The notes under the pieces are model-generated. The model was not told where the DNA came from and searched no databases. It worked only from the letters and a program-made list of their open reading frames with translations. From Flammeovirgaceae bacterium SG7u.111 (GTDB lineage Bacteria; Bacteroidota; Bacteroidia; Cytophagales; Flammeovirgaceae), in contig CP139021.1 in assembly GCA_034044135.1 (NCBI GenBank), forward strand, positions 2,557,635-2,621,634: a stretch of 64,000 nucleotides of DNA, written 5' to 3'. The translations under genes and the position numbers were made by a program. Below, piece after piece: positions 37,948-45,210 of this stretch. Position 1 is the stretch's first letter; each line of letters starts with the position of its first letter.

Positions 37948-38757
37948 TTATCTTTTCATTTCATTTTTTGTTTCTAAATATCCTGTTAGTGCTTCTAAAT
38001 AAAGGATGTTAAAAGAGCTACTTGAAAATGGGTTCTGGCTAGTGACTAGATTTCTATCCTTTATCGCAAAGTTAGCTTTTGGCAAACCACTTCTGTATTT
38101 CAGTCCTAACTTTCTGAGTTGTTTGGCTATTTTCCTGTTTTTAGGTTTTCCTTTCATTATAAATTTTTCAATAACAAATTCTTCAAGAGGTGAAACAGAG
38201 TTGACTTTATATCCAATGTATGGATTTTCTTCTGCTGGAATTGTCAAAATAAGGCTAGGAGCGTGGCAAATAAGTCCGGTTGGCTTGTCCTCTTTAGCAA
38301 AGTGTTTTAGAAGAATAGGAATATTTTTGTCTTCTATTAGATCTATCATTAAACCTTGTCCACCTGGAATAATGATACCTATATAATTACCTTGATTTTC
38401 AATTGCGTTTTTAAGTGTAATTGGATTATTGAAGGAATGATCTTTTTTTATAAATTCTACTGCCTCATTCTTGATTTCTAATATTTCTTTCCAATACTTA
38501 TCGTTAATGCTTTCTTCATCAATTGTCGCGACAATACCATTTGGTGTGGCAAATTCCACTGTATATCCATTTTCCGAAATAGATTTATATGTCAAATAAA
38601 ATTCATTTAAAAAGACTCCAGTTTGTCGCAGTTTTTGTTCATTATTCAGCTCTAAAGTATCTGCGGCACTCAAAACAAAAAGAATTTTCTTGTTTTGAGC
38701 TAAAAGAGATATGTTGGTAATCGCTGCAACTATTATAATTAAAATCAGTTTTTTCAT
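37948..38757 (-). CDS. DJ-1/PfpI-family protein with signal peptide
   Basis: Protein of 269 residues with a cleavable N-terminal signal (MKKLILIIIVAAITNISLLA). The DJ-1/PfpI fold is visible: KILFVLSAADTLEL, an acidic segment, NYIGIIIPGGQGLMIDLIED, and the nucleophile-elbow region TGLICHAPSLIL with Cys and His of the catalytic site. Such exported members are glyoxalase- or chaperone-like hydrolases. It starts 7 bp after the RidA-like gene and ends 6 bp before an attC-like site, so it appears to be the last gene of a three-gene cassette. The start at 38757 avoids overlap with RidA. Confidence 0.83.
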   Translation of the reverse strand: MKKLILIIIVAAITNISLLAQNKKILFVLSAADTLELNNEQKLRQTGVFLNEFYLTYKSISENGYTVEFATPNGIVATIDEESINDKYWKEILEIKNEAVEFIKKDHSFNNPITLKNAIENQGNYIGIIIPGGQGLMIDLIEDKNIPILLKHFAKEDKPTGLICHAPSLILTIPAEENPYIGYKVNSVSPLEEFVIEKFIMKGKPKNRKIAKQLRKLGLKYRSGLPKANFAIKDRNLVTSQNPFSSSSFNILYLEALTGYLETKNEMKR

Positions 38758-38764
38758 TTTAAGG

Positions 38765-39268
38765 TTATTTAGCTGCGATAATTTCAATTTCTATTTGACA
38801 ATTTGGGGCTGTTGCAAGTAAGGGCAAAGGAACAATAGTACTGGCTGGGAAGTTTTTTACTCTCCACTCTTTAGATGCTACGTCTATAAGAATCTGCTTT
38901 TTTTCTATTGTAAAATCTACGATGTAAACAGTCTGTTTCACTACATCATCTAATGATAAGCCGGCTGTTTCTAGAGCTGTTTTGACATTAGAAACAGTCT
39001 GTTTAACTTGGTCTTCAAAATTTTCTGAAACCAATTTACCTTCTACGTTTGAAGCCCATTGACCTGAGAAATAATACATTTCTTTTCCTTCTGGAACTTT
39101 AACAATATGCGAAAATCCATTTTGTTTAGGATTAAATAATCCTTTTGGATTGATAAAACTGTTTTTTTCTTGAGCCATACTATTATTTTTTTGAGTATTT
39201 AAGTTTTCTGATCTCGTGCATGAAAACAATATTGACAATATTGCAAACGACATTATTTTTCCTATCAT
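38765..39268 (-). CDS. RidA/YjgF-family protein with lipoprotein signal
   Basis: Protein of 167 residues. A lipobox (ILFSC) directs it outside the cytoplasm, which is unusual for this family. The RidA domain covers about 45-165: YYFSGQWASNVEGKLVSENFEDQVKQTVSNVKTALETAGLSLDDVVKQTVYIVD and the terminal FPASTIVPLPLLATAPNCQIEIEIIAA. The usual catalytic Arg of imine deaminases (in an RxxV context) is not present (STIVPL), so deaminase activity is doubtful. It sits between a Crp-family regulator and a DJ-1 gene in a tight trio. Confidence 0.82.
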   Translation of the reverse strand: MIGKIMSFAILSILFSCTRSENLNTQKNNSMAQEKNSFINPKGLFNPKQNGFSHIVKVPEGKEMYYFSGQWASNVEGKLVSENFEDQVKQTVSNVKTALETAGLSLDDVVKQTVYIVDFTIEKKQILIDVASKEWRVKNFPASTIVPLPLLATAPNCQIEIEIIAAK

Positions 39269-39342
39269 AATTTTAGAGTTTTAGATTATGACACAAAGGA
39301 AATACACATCAGATTCGTATACATTTACATATGTAAAGAAAA

Positions 39343-39918
39343 CTAGCTCTTGCTATTTTTGGCTCTAATTCGACTTAGTTGTGTGGGTGTTATACCAAGG
39401 TAAGAAGCAATATGGTATTGAGGTATGAGTTGTTCTAATTGGGGATATTCCGATTGAAAAATAGCATATCGTTTGTTTGCTTCTAGCAACACGATTTCTA
39501 CTTCTCGTTTTTCTTTATCAACAAAATAGCGTTCAGCAATTTTTCTTAACAGTCTTTCTAAGTCTTGATACTTGTCTAATAAATCAGTTAATTTTCTATA
39601 GTTCCCTATAAGCAAATCACAGTCCGTTAACGCTTGTTGATTTATACTATTTGGGAGTTGAGTAACCAATGAAGAATAGCCCCCAATCATATTGTTTTTT
39701 GTGAAGAAATGTTTGTTATACTCTACTCCTTCATTATTGCGATAGAACGCTCTGACAACACCTTGTTGAAGAAAGCCAAAGTTTTTAGCTACTTCACCTT
39801 CTTTTAAAAAAAACTCGCCTTTTTTTAATGAACACTCTGTAAAAAGGGTTTTTACTTCATTCCAAGTGTTTTCTTGAATAAGAGAAATAGTATTAAGAAA
39901 ATTATAAAGGTCTTTCAA
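39343..39918 (-). CDS. Crp/Fnr-family transcriptional regulator
   Basis: Protein of 191 residues with a cyclic-nucleotide-binding-like N-terminal domain (CSLKKGEFFLKEGEVAKNFGFLQQGVVRAFY) and a C-terminal helix-turn-helix (IPQYHIASYLGITPTQLSRIR). This short Bacteroidota type usually lacks intact cAMP-contact residues. It heads the Crp-RidA-DJ-1 trio and probably controls it. Its cassette start, GTTAGCTTGCATT on the minus strand, lies about 20 bp upstream at 39951-39939. Confidence 0.86.
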   Translation of the reverse strand: MKDLYNFLNTISLIQENTWNEVKTLFTECSLKKGEFFLKEGEVAKNFGFLQQGVVRAFYRNNEGVEYNKHFFTKNNMIGGYSSLVTQLPNSINQQALTDCDLLIGNYRKLTDLLDKYQDLERLLRKIAERYFVDKEKREVEIVLLEANKRYAIFQSEYPQLEQLIPQYHIASYLGITPTQLSRIRAKNSKS

Positions 39919-39938
39919 ATTAGATTTCGTATTTTTTT

Positions 39939-40076
39939 AATGCAAGCTAACGTGTTTGTGTATAGTTAGAGCATGTTTAAAATATTGGTTTTCAGGAAGC
40001 AAAAATTTAAACATGATCTTAGTTGCGGAAAAGAACACGGGTCATTTTCCGCTATACAATATAGTGAATTGTAGGG
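39939..40076 (-). repeat. attC-like site 8, interrupted by a MITE-like element
   Basis: Outer arm GCTAAC at 39946-39951, then GTGTTTGTGTATAG, then a 57-bp insertion, then TTGCGGAAAA, a short loop, and TTTTCCGCTATACAATATAG, ending ATTGTAGGG at about 40070. Without the insertion TGTATAG-TGCGGAAAA pairs almost fully with TTTTCCGC-TATACA. The site lies between the TonB-C-like gene's stop and the Crp gene's start. Confidence 0.65.
39966..40022. mobile_element. 57-bp MITE-like inverted-repeat insertion in attC-like site 8
   Basis: Ends TTAGAGCATGTTTAAA and TTTAAACATGATCTTAG are near-perfect inverted repeats. It splits the stem of an attC-like palindrome, and the inner sequence AATATTGGTTTT recurs at 40917-40928 in another degenerate element whose far end is AAATTTAAATATGCTCTAAA. 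Likely a miniature relative of the same IS family. Confidence 0.55.
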
Positions 40077-40172
40077 AAATATCTTCCACTTAAAGTGCTT
40101 GCGTAGTAGTTAATTATACGCATTATTGAAGCTTGGCTTTTGTAAGCTACTAGTTAATAATTGATTCAACTT

Positions 40173-40832
40173 TTAATCACTTGGTCTTTCAGGAATGTAA
40201 ACAACATCAATGTCTATTTCATTTCCATATTTTATTCTAATTGAACATAATACAGCAACATTTTTCCCATTGTGAATAGCAGGTTTCATCACAGGCATTT
40301 TTCTAAGCACTCTCAATATTTCTGCTTGAATGGTTACTTCTGAATCTCTGACTTTCATGCCAGTCAAATTTCCGTTTTCGTCGATTATAAAAAATGCTTC
40401 TACCTGTTTTGGTTCTGAAAGATTTAAATCTTTAGATACATTCAAGTTAAACTCTCGTTTTATAAATGTCGATACCTTATTATTAAAACATTCTTTTGTT
40501 TTTTCTTTGGAAAGACCCTCACAGCCCATATAAACAGGCGCTATTTCTACATCTTTTAATATCATCCTATTATCAGGACTGAAATTTGCCAAACCGTCAT
40601 CATGCGACACAATGCTGCATAAACTTAATATAGCCTGTTCCTCTTCTTTTGTCATATTTCCTTGTGCCATCACTTGCTCTTGAACAGCATTAATCTTCAT
40701 TATTAATTCACTTTCTGTGTTTTTTGAAGCGTCAGGCGATTCCTTGCAAGAAACGCATAAGAGACCAAAAGAGATGATTGAAATAGATACTAAATGTTGT
40801 ATCCTTTTTCTTCTTTTTAAATTGAATTTCAT
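40173..40832 (-). CDS. TonB C-terminal-domain-like lipoprotein (cassette gene)
   Basis: Protein of 219 residues with lipobox LLCVSC (Cys near residue 29). After a helical region, residues about 90-210 resemble a TonB C-terminal domain of Bacteroidota type: VEIAPVYMGCEGLSKEKTKECFNNKVSTFIKREFN, VEAFFIIDENGNLTGMKVRDSEVTIQAEILRVLRKMPVMKPAIHNGKNVAVLCSIRIKY. There is no N-terminal membrane anchor and Pro-rich linker, so it is not a canonical TonB. The family usually contacts outer-membrane partners; the actual job is unknown. The gene is followed by an attC-like site. Confidence 0.7.
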   Translation of the reverse strand: MKFNLKRRKRIQHLVSISIISFGLLCVSCKESPDASKNTESELIMKINAVQEQVMAQGNMTKEEEQAILSLCSIVSHDDGLANFSPDNRMILKDVEIAPVYMGCEGLSKEKTKECFNNKVSTFIKREFNLNVSKDLNLSEPKQVEAFFIIDENGNLTGMKVRDSEVTIQAEILRVLRKMPVMKPAIHNGKNVAVLCSIRIKYGNEIDIDVVYIPERPSD

Positions 40833-40901
40833 AAGTTTTGCTTTTTTAGCTTGTGGACGTAGGCGAATCCGTCCAGAGTTTTTGTTATACTTTGTTGGGA
40901 A

Positions 40902-41094
40902 TAGTCTCTATTCAAATATTGGTTTTAATAAATGATCACCGCGGCGGCGGACCGCTTTGGGGTTCTCACGAAAGAAGAAAGTTCGCAAATAGTAGCGCTA
41001 CCGAGTATCGGACCAGTGAAAAATTTTATGTTGAACTGGACAGACGCTCTGTGATCGTTTGTAGCGAAACAGGTAAAATTTAAATATGCTCTAA
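40902..41094. mobile_element. Degenerate IS/MITE-like element
   Basis: Left end TAGTCTCTATTCAAATATTGG and right end AAATTTAAATATGCTCTAAA are imperfect inverted repeats and resemble the ends of the 57-bp MITE at 39966. The interior is markedly GC-richer than its surroundings (CGCGGCGGCGGACCGC near 40942). No transposase is encoded. It abuts the broken 3' end of the DUF3592-like pseudogene. Any attC-like site expected here is not recognisable. Confidence 0.45.
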
Positions 41095-41504
41095 ACAAGT
41101 AATAGGTCTTCCAATCGCTTCTTTTGCCTTATTCTGCATCCAAAATAAGCGATAACAATTTTTAAATATAATTCCCAAACAGCTTCTTAGACATTGGTTT
41201 AAATTCTTTTTGATATAATGAATCAGATGCTAGCGTTTGATGTATAGTTTTCGTCATCAACATTATATGAATATGCTTTTTTTAGCACAAATTTAAAACT
41301 TACAGAATCTTCTCCTCCACCAAATTTCTAGATTGGTAATTTTTCCGATTGTATGTTTCCAATATCTACTTTTTGCATTCTTATAACACGAATAATTCCA
41401 CTAATAAATAACCAATATGCAAAGTATAAAAATAGAGGTAAAAACTCACAAATAAAAATTATAGGTAGTGTGTCAAAGTTCCAATTTTTGAGATTGATTT
41501 TCAT
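41095..41504 (-). pseudogene. Decayed DUF3592-like cassette gene
   Basis: An ATG at 41504 opens a frame of 58 codons with a membrane segment (LPIIFICEFLPLFLYFAYWLF) that ends in TAG. The same frame then continues with FGGGEDSVSFKFVLKKAYSYNVDDENYTSNAS to a TGA, and a shifted frame continues SDSLYQKEFKPMSKKLFGNY. Together this resembles a DUF3592-type protein (membrane span, then a YxYxVxxxxYxS beta region). Two stops and at least one frameshift make it a pseudogene. Its start lies right after an attC-like site, as for the intact cassettes, and its end runs into an IS-like remnant. Confidence 0.6.
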
Positions 41505-41509
41505 ATTAT

Positions 41510-41580
41510 GGCTACGGTCTCGTATATGCGGCGTGCGACCTCATAGGGAGTATAATATATATATTGTTGCGTGTAGTGTT
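41510..41580 (-). repeat. attC-like site 6
   Basis: Palindromic region of 71 bp immediately after the mepB stop. The ICS-side arm is GTTGCGTGTAGTG (41566-41578), which matches in inverted orientation the 5' edge of the same gene, GTTGTGTGTAATG (minus strand from 42143), differing by two transitions. The other arm (GGCTAC) begins the next cassette, with one T lost from the usual GGCTAAC. GGTCTCGTATATG resembles the same segment in site 4. Confidence 0.7.
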
Positions 41581-41584
41581 ATTT

Positions 41585-42097
41585 TTAATTTAATTTGTAA
41601 AGGTTAATTACGTTTTTCAAGTCAGTTTCTTTCTCAATTTCAAAAAAATAATTTAATTGCCATTTTTGCGTTTTTTCCGCTTGTTTATTTTGAGGTTTGT
41701 CCCATTTTGGATAAACTCGAAATCCACGTTTTCCGTCTTTCATTTTCGTTGATATTATTCCTCTGTTAATCAATTCAGTTTTTGGAAATACAAATTGTCC
41801 AAATCGATTTTCAGTTTTTGTGTTAATTACAAAAAAGTCAATTAGGTCAGTTTCGCAAAAAGGTTCCGTTATTCCTTCTTCACTTCTTTTCCAAAAAGTA
41901 ACAAATTGCCCATTTTTTTTAGGCGTTATTTTAGAACTTCTACAAATAATTTTCTTCTCGTTTAATGCGAACTGACAAGCGTCATATTCTTTTCCTTCTG
42001 ATTCTATATTTAATTTGTAAATTTTCAAAGAGCATTTGTCATAGATTTTCGACACAATCTCAGCTAAATTTTTATCCAACGTTTCAATTCTATTCAT
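41585..42097 (-). CDS. mepB: MepB family protein
   Basis: Protein of 170 residues matching MepB over its length: EGKEYDACQFALNEKKIICRSSKITPKKNGQFVTFWKR, DLIDFFVINTKTENRFGQFVFPKTELINRGIIST, GKRGFRVYPKWDKPQNKQAEKTQKWQLNYFFEI. MepB is known from Staphylococcus next to the MepA multidrug pump, but its biochemical role is not settled. Here no pump gene is near. The gene is a single-gene cassette with attC-like sites on both sides. Confidence 0.85.
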   Translation of the reverse strand: MNRIETLDKNLAEIVSKIYDKCSLKIYKLNIESEGKEYDACQFALNEKKIICRSSKITPKKNGQFVTFWKRSEEGITEPFCETDLIDFFVINTKTENRFGQFVFPKTELINRGIISTKMKDGKRGFRVYPKWDKPQNKQAEKTQKWQLNYFFEIEKETDLKNVINLYKLN

Positions 42098-42130
42098 TTA
42101 TTCAACAGGCTGTCATTTTTTTATTTTTCT

Positions 42131-42322
42131 CATTACACACAACGGACTTGTGTATGGAACGTAGCGTGCAAAAAGGCAATAACTTTTCGGATTAACACAG
42201 AGCCAAATTTTTATATTTTGTTTTTAATTTCTCTCTTTTTAAAACACCAAATTAAAAATTTGGCGGTGTTGGTAAATAGCACTGAATTTTCGTGAACACC
42301 GAAGCCGCCTACTCGATTAGCC
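42131..42322 (-). repeat. attC-like site 5 with intron-like 3' end
   Basis: The left arm CATTACACACAAC with CTTGTGTATGGAACGTAGCG (42131-42165) is the edge of the mepB cassette. The right arm TAGCC at 42318-42322 completes the inverse core of the oxidoreductase/AraC cassette, whose 5' edge is GTTAGCCGCC. Between them lie an AT-rich hairpin (GCCAAATTTTTA / TAAAAATTTGGC) and the intron-like segment. The usual TATACA...GT arm is missing. Confidence 0.6.
42262..42317 (+). mobile_element. Remnant resembling a group II intron 3' end (domain VI)
   Basis: The 14 bases ending TACTCGAT, plus the next four, are identical to the 3' junction of the group II intron at 45267-46049 (18-bp match, 42304-42321 with 46036-46053). 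A stem GGCGGTGTT / AACACCG..GCC lies directly before, as a domain VI helix would. The remnant ends at exactly the same place in the inverse core (^TAGC). Confidence 0.5.
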
Positions 42323-42329
42323 ACCGTTT

Positions 42330-43232
42330 TTAGTTCGATTTGATTCTGAATTCAGTTGGTGTCAACCCTGTTTTTTTCTTGAAAAGTCGGCTAAAGTAAT
42401 GAGGATATTCAAAGCCAAGTTGGAAAGCGATTTCTCCTATGGATTTTTCAGATGCTAATAATTCACTTTTGGCACTCTCAATTATTTTGCCGTGGATATG
42501 TTCGATAGCTGATTTTCCCGTTGTAGCTTTCAGATAATCGCTCAAATAATTTGCAGAAATATGTAGTTGAAAAGCTAATAACTCAACGGTTGGTAATCCT
42601 CTGTTATCTATTTCTTGGAAATAAGCATTAAGTAAATCCTTAAACTTCGAAAATATACTCGAATTCACTTCATTTCTGATTACGAATTGCCGTTTATAGT
42701 ACCTGTTAGAATAAGTAAGCAAAAGTTCCAAATTGGATATAACGACTTGTTTACTAAATGAGTCTATGGGTTGGTCATATTCTGTTTTGATATTGTTAAA
42801 AATAGTCTCTAGTGATTTTTCTTCTGTCTTGGACAAATGCAACCCTTCATTCGTTTGATAGTTGAAAAAACGGAATTGGTCAATTTTGTTTTGTAAGACA
42901 GATTCATTCAGAAATTCCTTTTGAAAAAAGAGAATCCAGCCTGTAGCTTTATTCAATAAGTCAGAACTAAACTCCATTGCTTGGTATGGTTCTGTAAATC
43001 CCATTGCTCCTTCTTGAAAGTCATAATTCACCCTGCCGTATTTTACAAATCCTTCTAAATTTTTCTTCAGACCAACACTAAAAAAGTCGTAAGTCATTCG
43101 CTCTGGAAGTTGTACATTGATTAGGTTAATATCTTCGAGACGATAAATACTGAACAAAGGATGTTTGGGTGGCTCTAGCCCTACAATCTGGTGCAGTTGA
43201 TGTATTGATTTAATGTGTGTTATTCCTTTCAT
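42330..43232 (-). CDS. AraC-family transcriptional regulator (cassette gene)
   Basis: Protein of 300 residues with N-terminal effector domain (KYGRVNYDFQEGAMGFTEPYQAMEFSS) and a C-terminal double helix-turn-helix (VELLAFQLHISANYLSDYLKATTG; KSIGEIAFQLGFEYPHYFSRLFKKKTGLTPTEFR). Paralogous to the regulator at 35805-36725 over its whole length. Its ATG overlaps the stop of the upstream oxidoreductase gene (ATGA), so the two are translationally coupled and seem to travel as a two-gene cassette. The attC-like site begins right after its stop. Confidence 0.88.
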   Translation of the reverse strand: MKGITHIKSIHQLHQIVGLEPPKHPLFSIYRLEDINLINVQLPERMTYDFFSVGLKKNLEGFVKYGRVNYDFQEGAMGFTEPYQAMEFSSDLLNKATGWILFFQKEFLNESVLQNKIDQFRFFNYQTNEGLHLSKTEEKSLETIFNNIKTEYDQPIDSFSKQVVISNLELLLTYSNRYYKRQFVIRNEVNSSIFSKFKDLLNAYFQEIDNRGLPTVELLAFQLHISANYLSDYLKATTGKSAIEHIHGKIIESAKSELLASEKSIGEIAFQLGFEYPHYFSRLFKKKTGLTPTEFRIKSN

Positions 43233-44254
43233 TTAAAGAAGTTTAAGTCGATTAGGCTTTTTGCAGTATCCTTTACTGCTTGCTTAAGCGGTAAAGGTTC
43301 CCAGCCTAAGTCTATTGTAATCTTTGTAGTTTCAAGTAGCCTTTTTGAATTTAAATCATTCAATATCGGCTTTGTTTCTTTGTCGAAAAGACTGAACAAT
43401 TTTACTAAGAAGTCAGGTAACTCTTTTGAAGGGATTTTCTTTTTCGGATATTCATTTCTTAAAATGTCTGCGATATCTTTAAAAGCCAAATAACCATTAG
43501 CACATAAATATCTGTTTCCGTTTGCCTTTTGATTTTCAAGTGCTATAATATGAGCATCAGCAACAGAACGTACATCAACCATCTCAAAGCCAATTTTTGG
43601 CATTGCTGGCATACTTCCGTCCATCATTTTTTTGACAAGGTTTGCAGATGTGCCGAAATCATTTTTATCGATTATTGGACCGAGAATCGCACCAGGAAGA
43701 ATAGTAACGAGAGCAGGAGCATTCGGTGTGTTTTTTACAAAATTCCAAGCTTCTTTCTCTGCAATAGTTTTACTTCGGAAATAAGGTGTAGTATCAGTTC
43801 TGTTTTCGACATTTGTCCAATCCTTTTCGGAAAAAGCACCATTTTTCTTATTACCATAAACTACAGCTCCAGATGACGAAGTCATCACAACTTTTGGAAT
43901 ACCTAATTCTGTAGCGGATTGCAGAATGTTTAATGTACCCTTTTTTGCAGGTGCAATAAGGTCATTTTCATTTTTTGGTAAACTGGTAGGAAAAGGTGAA
44001 GCAATATGAAAGATTCCATCAATGCCTTTCATTGCTTTCTTCCAGTCATCCACAGAATCCAAAAGGTCAATTTGATAGAAGGATAGATTTTCAGTTTTAT
44101 CACTATAGTTTGAAATGACTTCAGTTATGTGATGTTTCTTTTTTTTGTTTCTAAGAGTTCCTATAACATTATAGCCTCTGTTAAGAAGTTCGATTGTTGT
44201 ATGTGAACCAAGATATCCTGTTACACCAGTTAGTAAAATATTTTTTCCTTGCAT
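43229..44254 (-). CDS. NAD-dependent epimerase/dihydroflavonol-reductase-like SDR (cassette gene)
   Basis: Protein of 341 residues, extended SDR family. It has the Rossmann motif TGVTGYLGSHTTIELLNRG, a diaphorase-type GIFHIASPF segment, the active-site YFRSKTIAEKEAW (YxxxK), and LVTILPGAILGP after it. Similar to dihydroflavonol 4-reductase/cinnamoyl-CoA reductase-like bacterial enzymes that reduce aldehydes or ketones. The start at 44254 (MQGKNILLTG) is preferred to 44299. The long 95-bp leader between cassette edge and start is unusual in this array. Coupled to the AraC gene by a 4-bp overlap. Confidence 0.85.
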   Translation of the reverse strand: MQGKNILLTGVTGYLGSHTTIELLNRGYNVIGTLRNKKKKHHITEVISNYSDKTENLSFYQIDLLDSVDDWKKAMKGIDGIFHIASPFPTSLPKNENDLIAPAKKGTLNILQSATELGIPKVVMTSSSGAVVYGNKKNGAFSEKDWTNVENRTDTTPYFRSKTIAEKEAWNFVKNTPNAPALVTILPGAILGPIIDKNDFGTSANLVKKMMDGSMPAMPKIGFEMVDVRSVADAHIIALENQKANGNRYLCANGYLAFKDIADILRNEYPKKKIPSKELPDFLVKLFSLFDKETKPILNDLNSKRLLETTKITIDLGWEPLPLKQAVKDTAKSLIDLNFFK

Positions 44255-44351
44255 CTTTTTAAATTTTGTTTGTACAAAGTTCAAATCCAAACAACTCAAA
44301 ATTCAATACACATTACTTGATGTTTAACACAGATTACGGTTTTCAAATGGC

Positions 44352-44468
44352 GGCTAACGGTCTCGTGTATGAGTAGTAGCGGATTTCTACTAACTAACCT
44401 TTCGGTTTTGTACTGACCTTTGTTTTATCACTTAAACCGCTATTGCTTATACACCGTGTTACCTTACG
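44352..44468 (-). repeat. attC-like site 4
   Basis: The clearest long site, 117 bp. GGCTAACGGTCTCGTGTATG and AGTAGTAGCGG on the left pair imperfectly with CCGCTATTGCTTATACACCG TGTTACC on the right. The right arm GTTACCTTA resembles the 5' edge of the matrixin cassette, GTTACATTA; the left arm begins the next cassette as GTTAGCCGCC on the minus strand. Confidence 0.75.
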
Positions 44469-44471
44469 TTT

Positions 44472-45191
44472 TTAATTCTCTCCATATATTTGAGTTATTC
44501 CCAAGGTATCCCCAGTCTGTAACTCTTGGAAGTTAAAATCAGAAAAATCTGGATTCATAATATTTTCTGTGTTTACATGTCCTAGTCCTAGAACATGTCC
44601 TATCTCATGCAAAGCAAAAATGTAAAATGAATTACAATCGTTTATCCCTAATTCTGATTGAATAATTACATTTCCTGCAAGATTATTACATAAGTCATCA
44701 GTATAGTTAGGATACCCAATGCCACTTTGAACAATGTCAGCAGTATAAAAACGAATATCAGCCACACTATTATCTGGTAGTTCTTCAAATTCAATATCTG
44801 CAACCTCAGCCCAAGAATTTAGAGCATGTCTGATTTCTATTTTTGCACATGATAAAATATCATTGAAAGAGTTACTGGGTACATTTATCTGACGATGCGT
44901 ATTAATAAGTCCATTTTCTTCTTGAAAGCTATAAGTGATTATTCCTCCGCTTGATGCAGGTCCTTGAGAATTATAACCTGATTGCGAGAATACACTATCC
45001 TGCCCCCACTTGAATCCAAATAGACAGTAATCCCCATTTCCGTTTACACATGCAGTTAATTGTGAATTACAAAAAGAATAATCATCTGATAGGTTAATGG
45101 GTGTTGGATTTTCATTTTCTTGTTCCTTCGCACATGAAATCAATGATATAGTAATGAGTAAAAAATAAATTCTCATTGATAATATTTTCAT
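44472..45191 (-). CDS. Matrixin-type zinc metalloprotease lipoprotein (cassette gene)
   Basis: Protein of 239 residues with lipobox LISC (Cys near residue 20) and a mature domain containing the matrixin zinc motif HEIGHVLGLGH at about 195-205, followed by a Met-turn (NIMNPDF). Upstream residues include YSFQEENG and ALNSWAEVADIEFEEL, as in matrix metalloproteases (M10A). The propeptide with cysteine switch is not evident. Probably a surface-anchored peptidase. It starts about 20 bp after its cassette edge and ends 4 bp before attC-like site 4. Confidence 0.85.
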   Translation of the reverse strand: MKILSMRIYFLLITISLISCAKEQENENPTPINLSDDYSFCNSQLTACVNGNGDYCLFGFKWGQDSVFSQSGYNSQGPASSGGIITYSFQEENGLINTHRQINVPSNSFNDILSCAKIEIRHALNSWAEVADIEFEELPDNSVADIRFYTADIVQSGIGYPNYTDDLCNNLAGNVIIQSELGINDCNSFYIFALHEIGHVLGLGHVNTENIMNPDFSDFNFQELQTGDTLGITQIYGEN

Positions 45192-45210
45192 TTTTCTTAT
45201 TCGTACTAAT

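Noticed and set aside
40853-41083. 76-codon plus-strand frame
   Set aside because: It spans the cassette edge and a degenerate IS-like element and resembles no protein.
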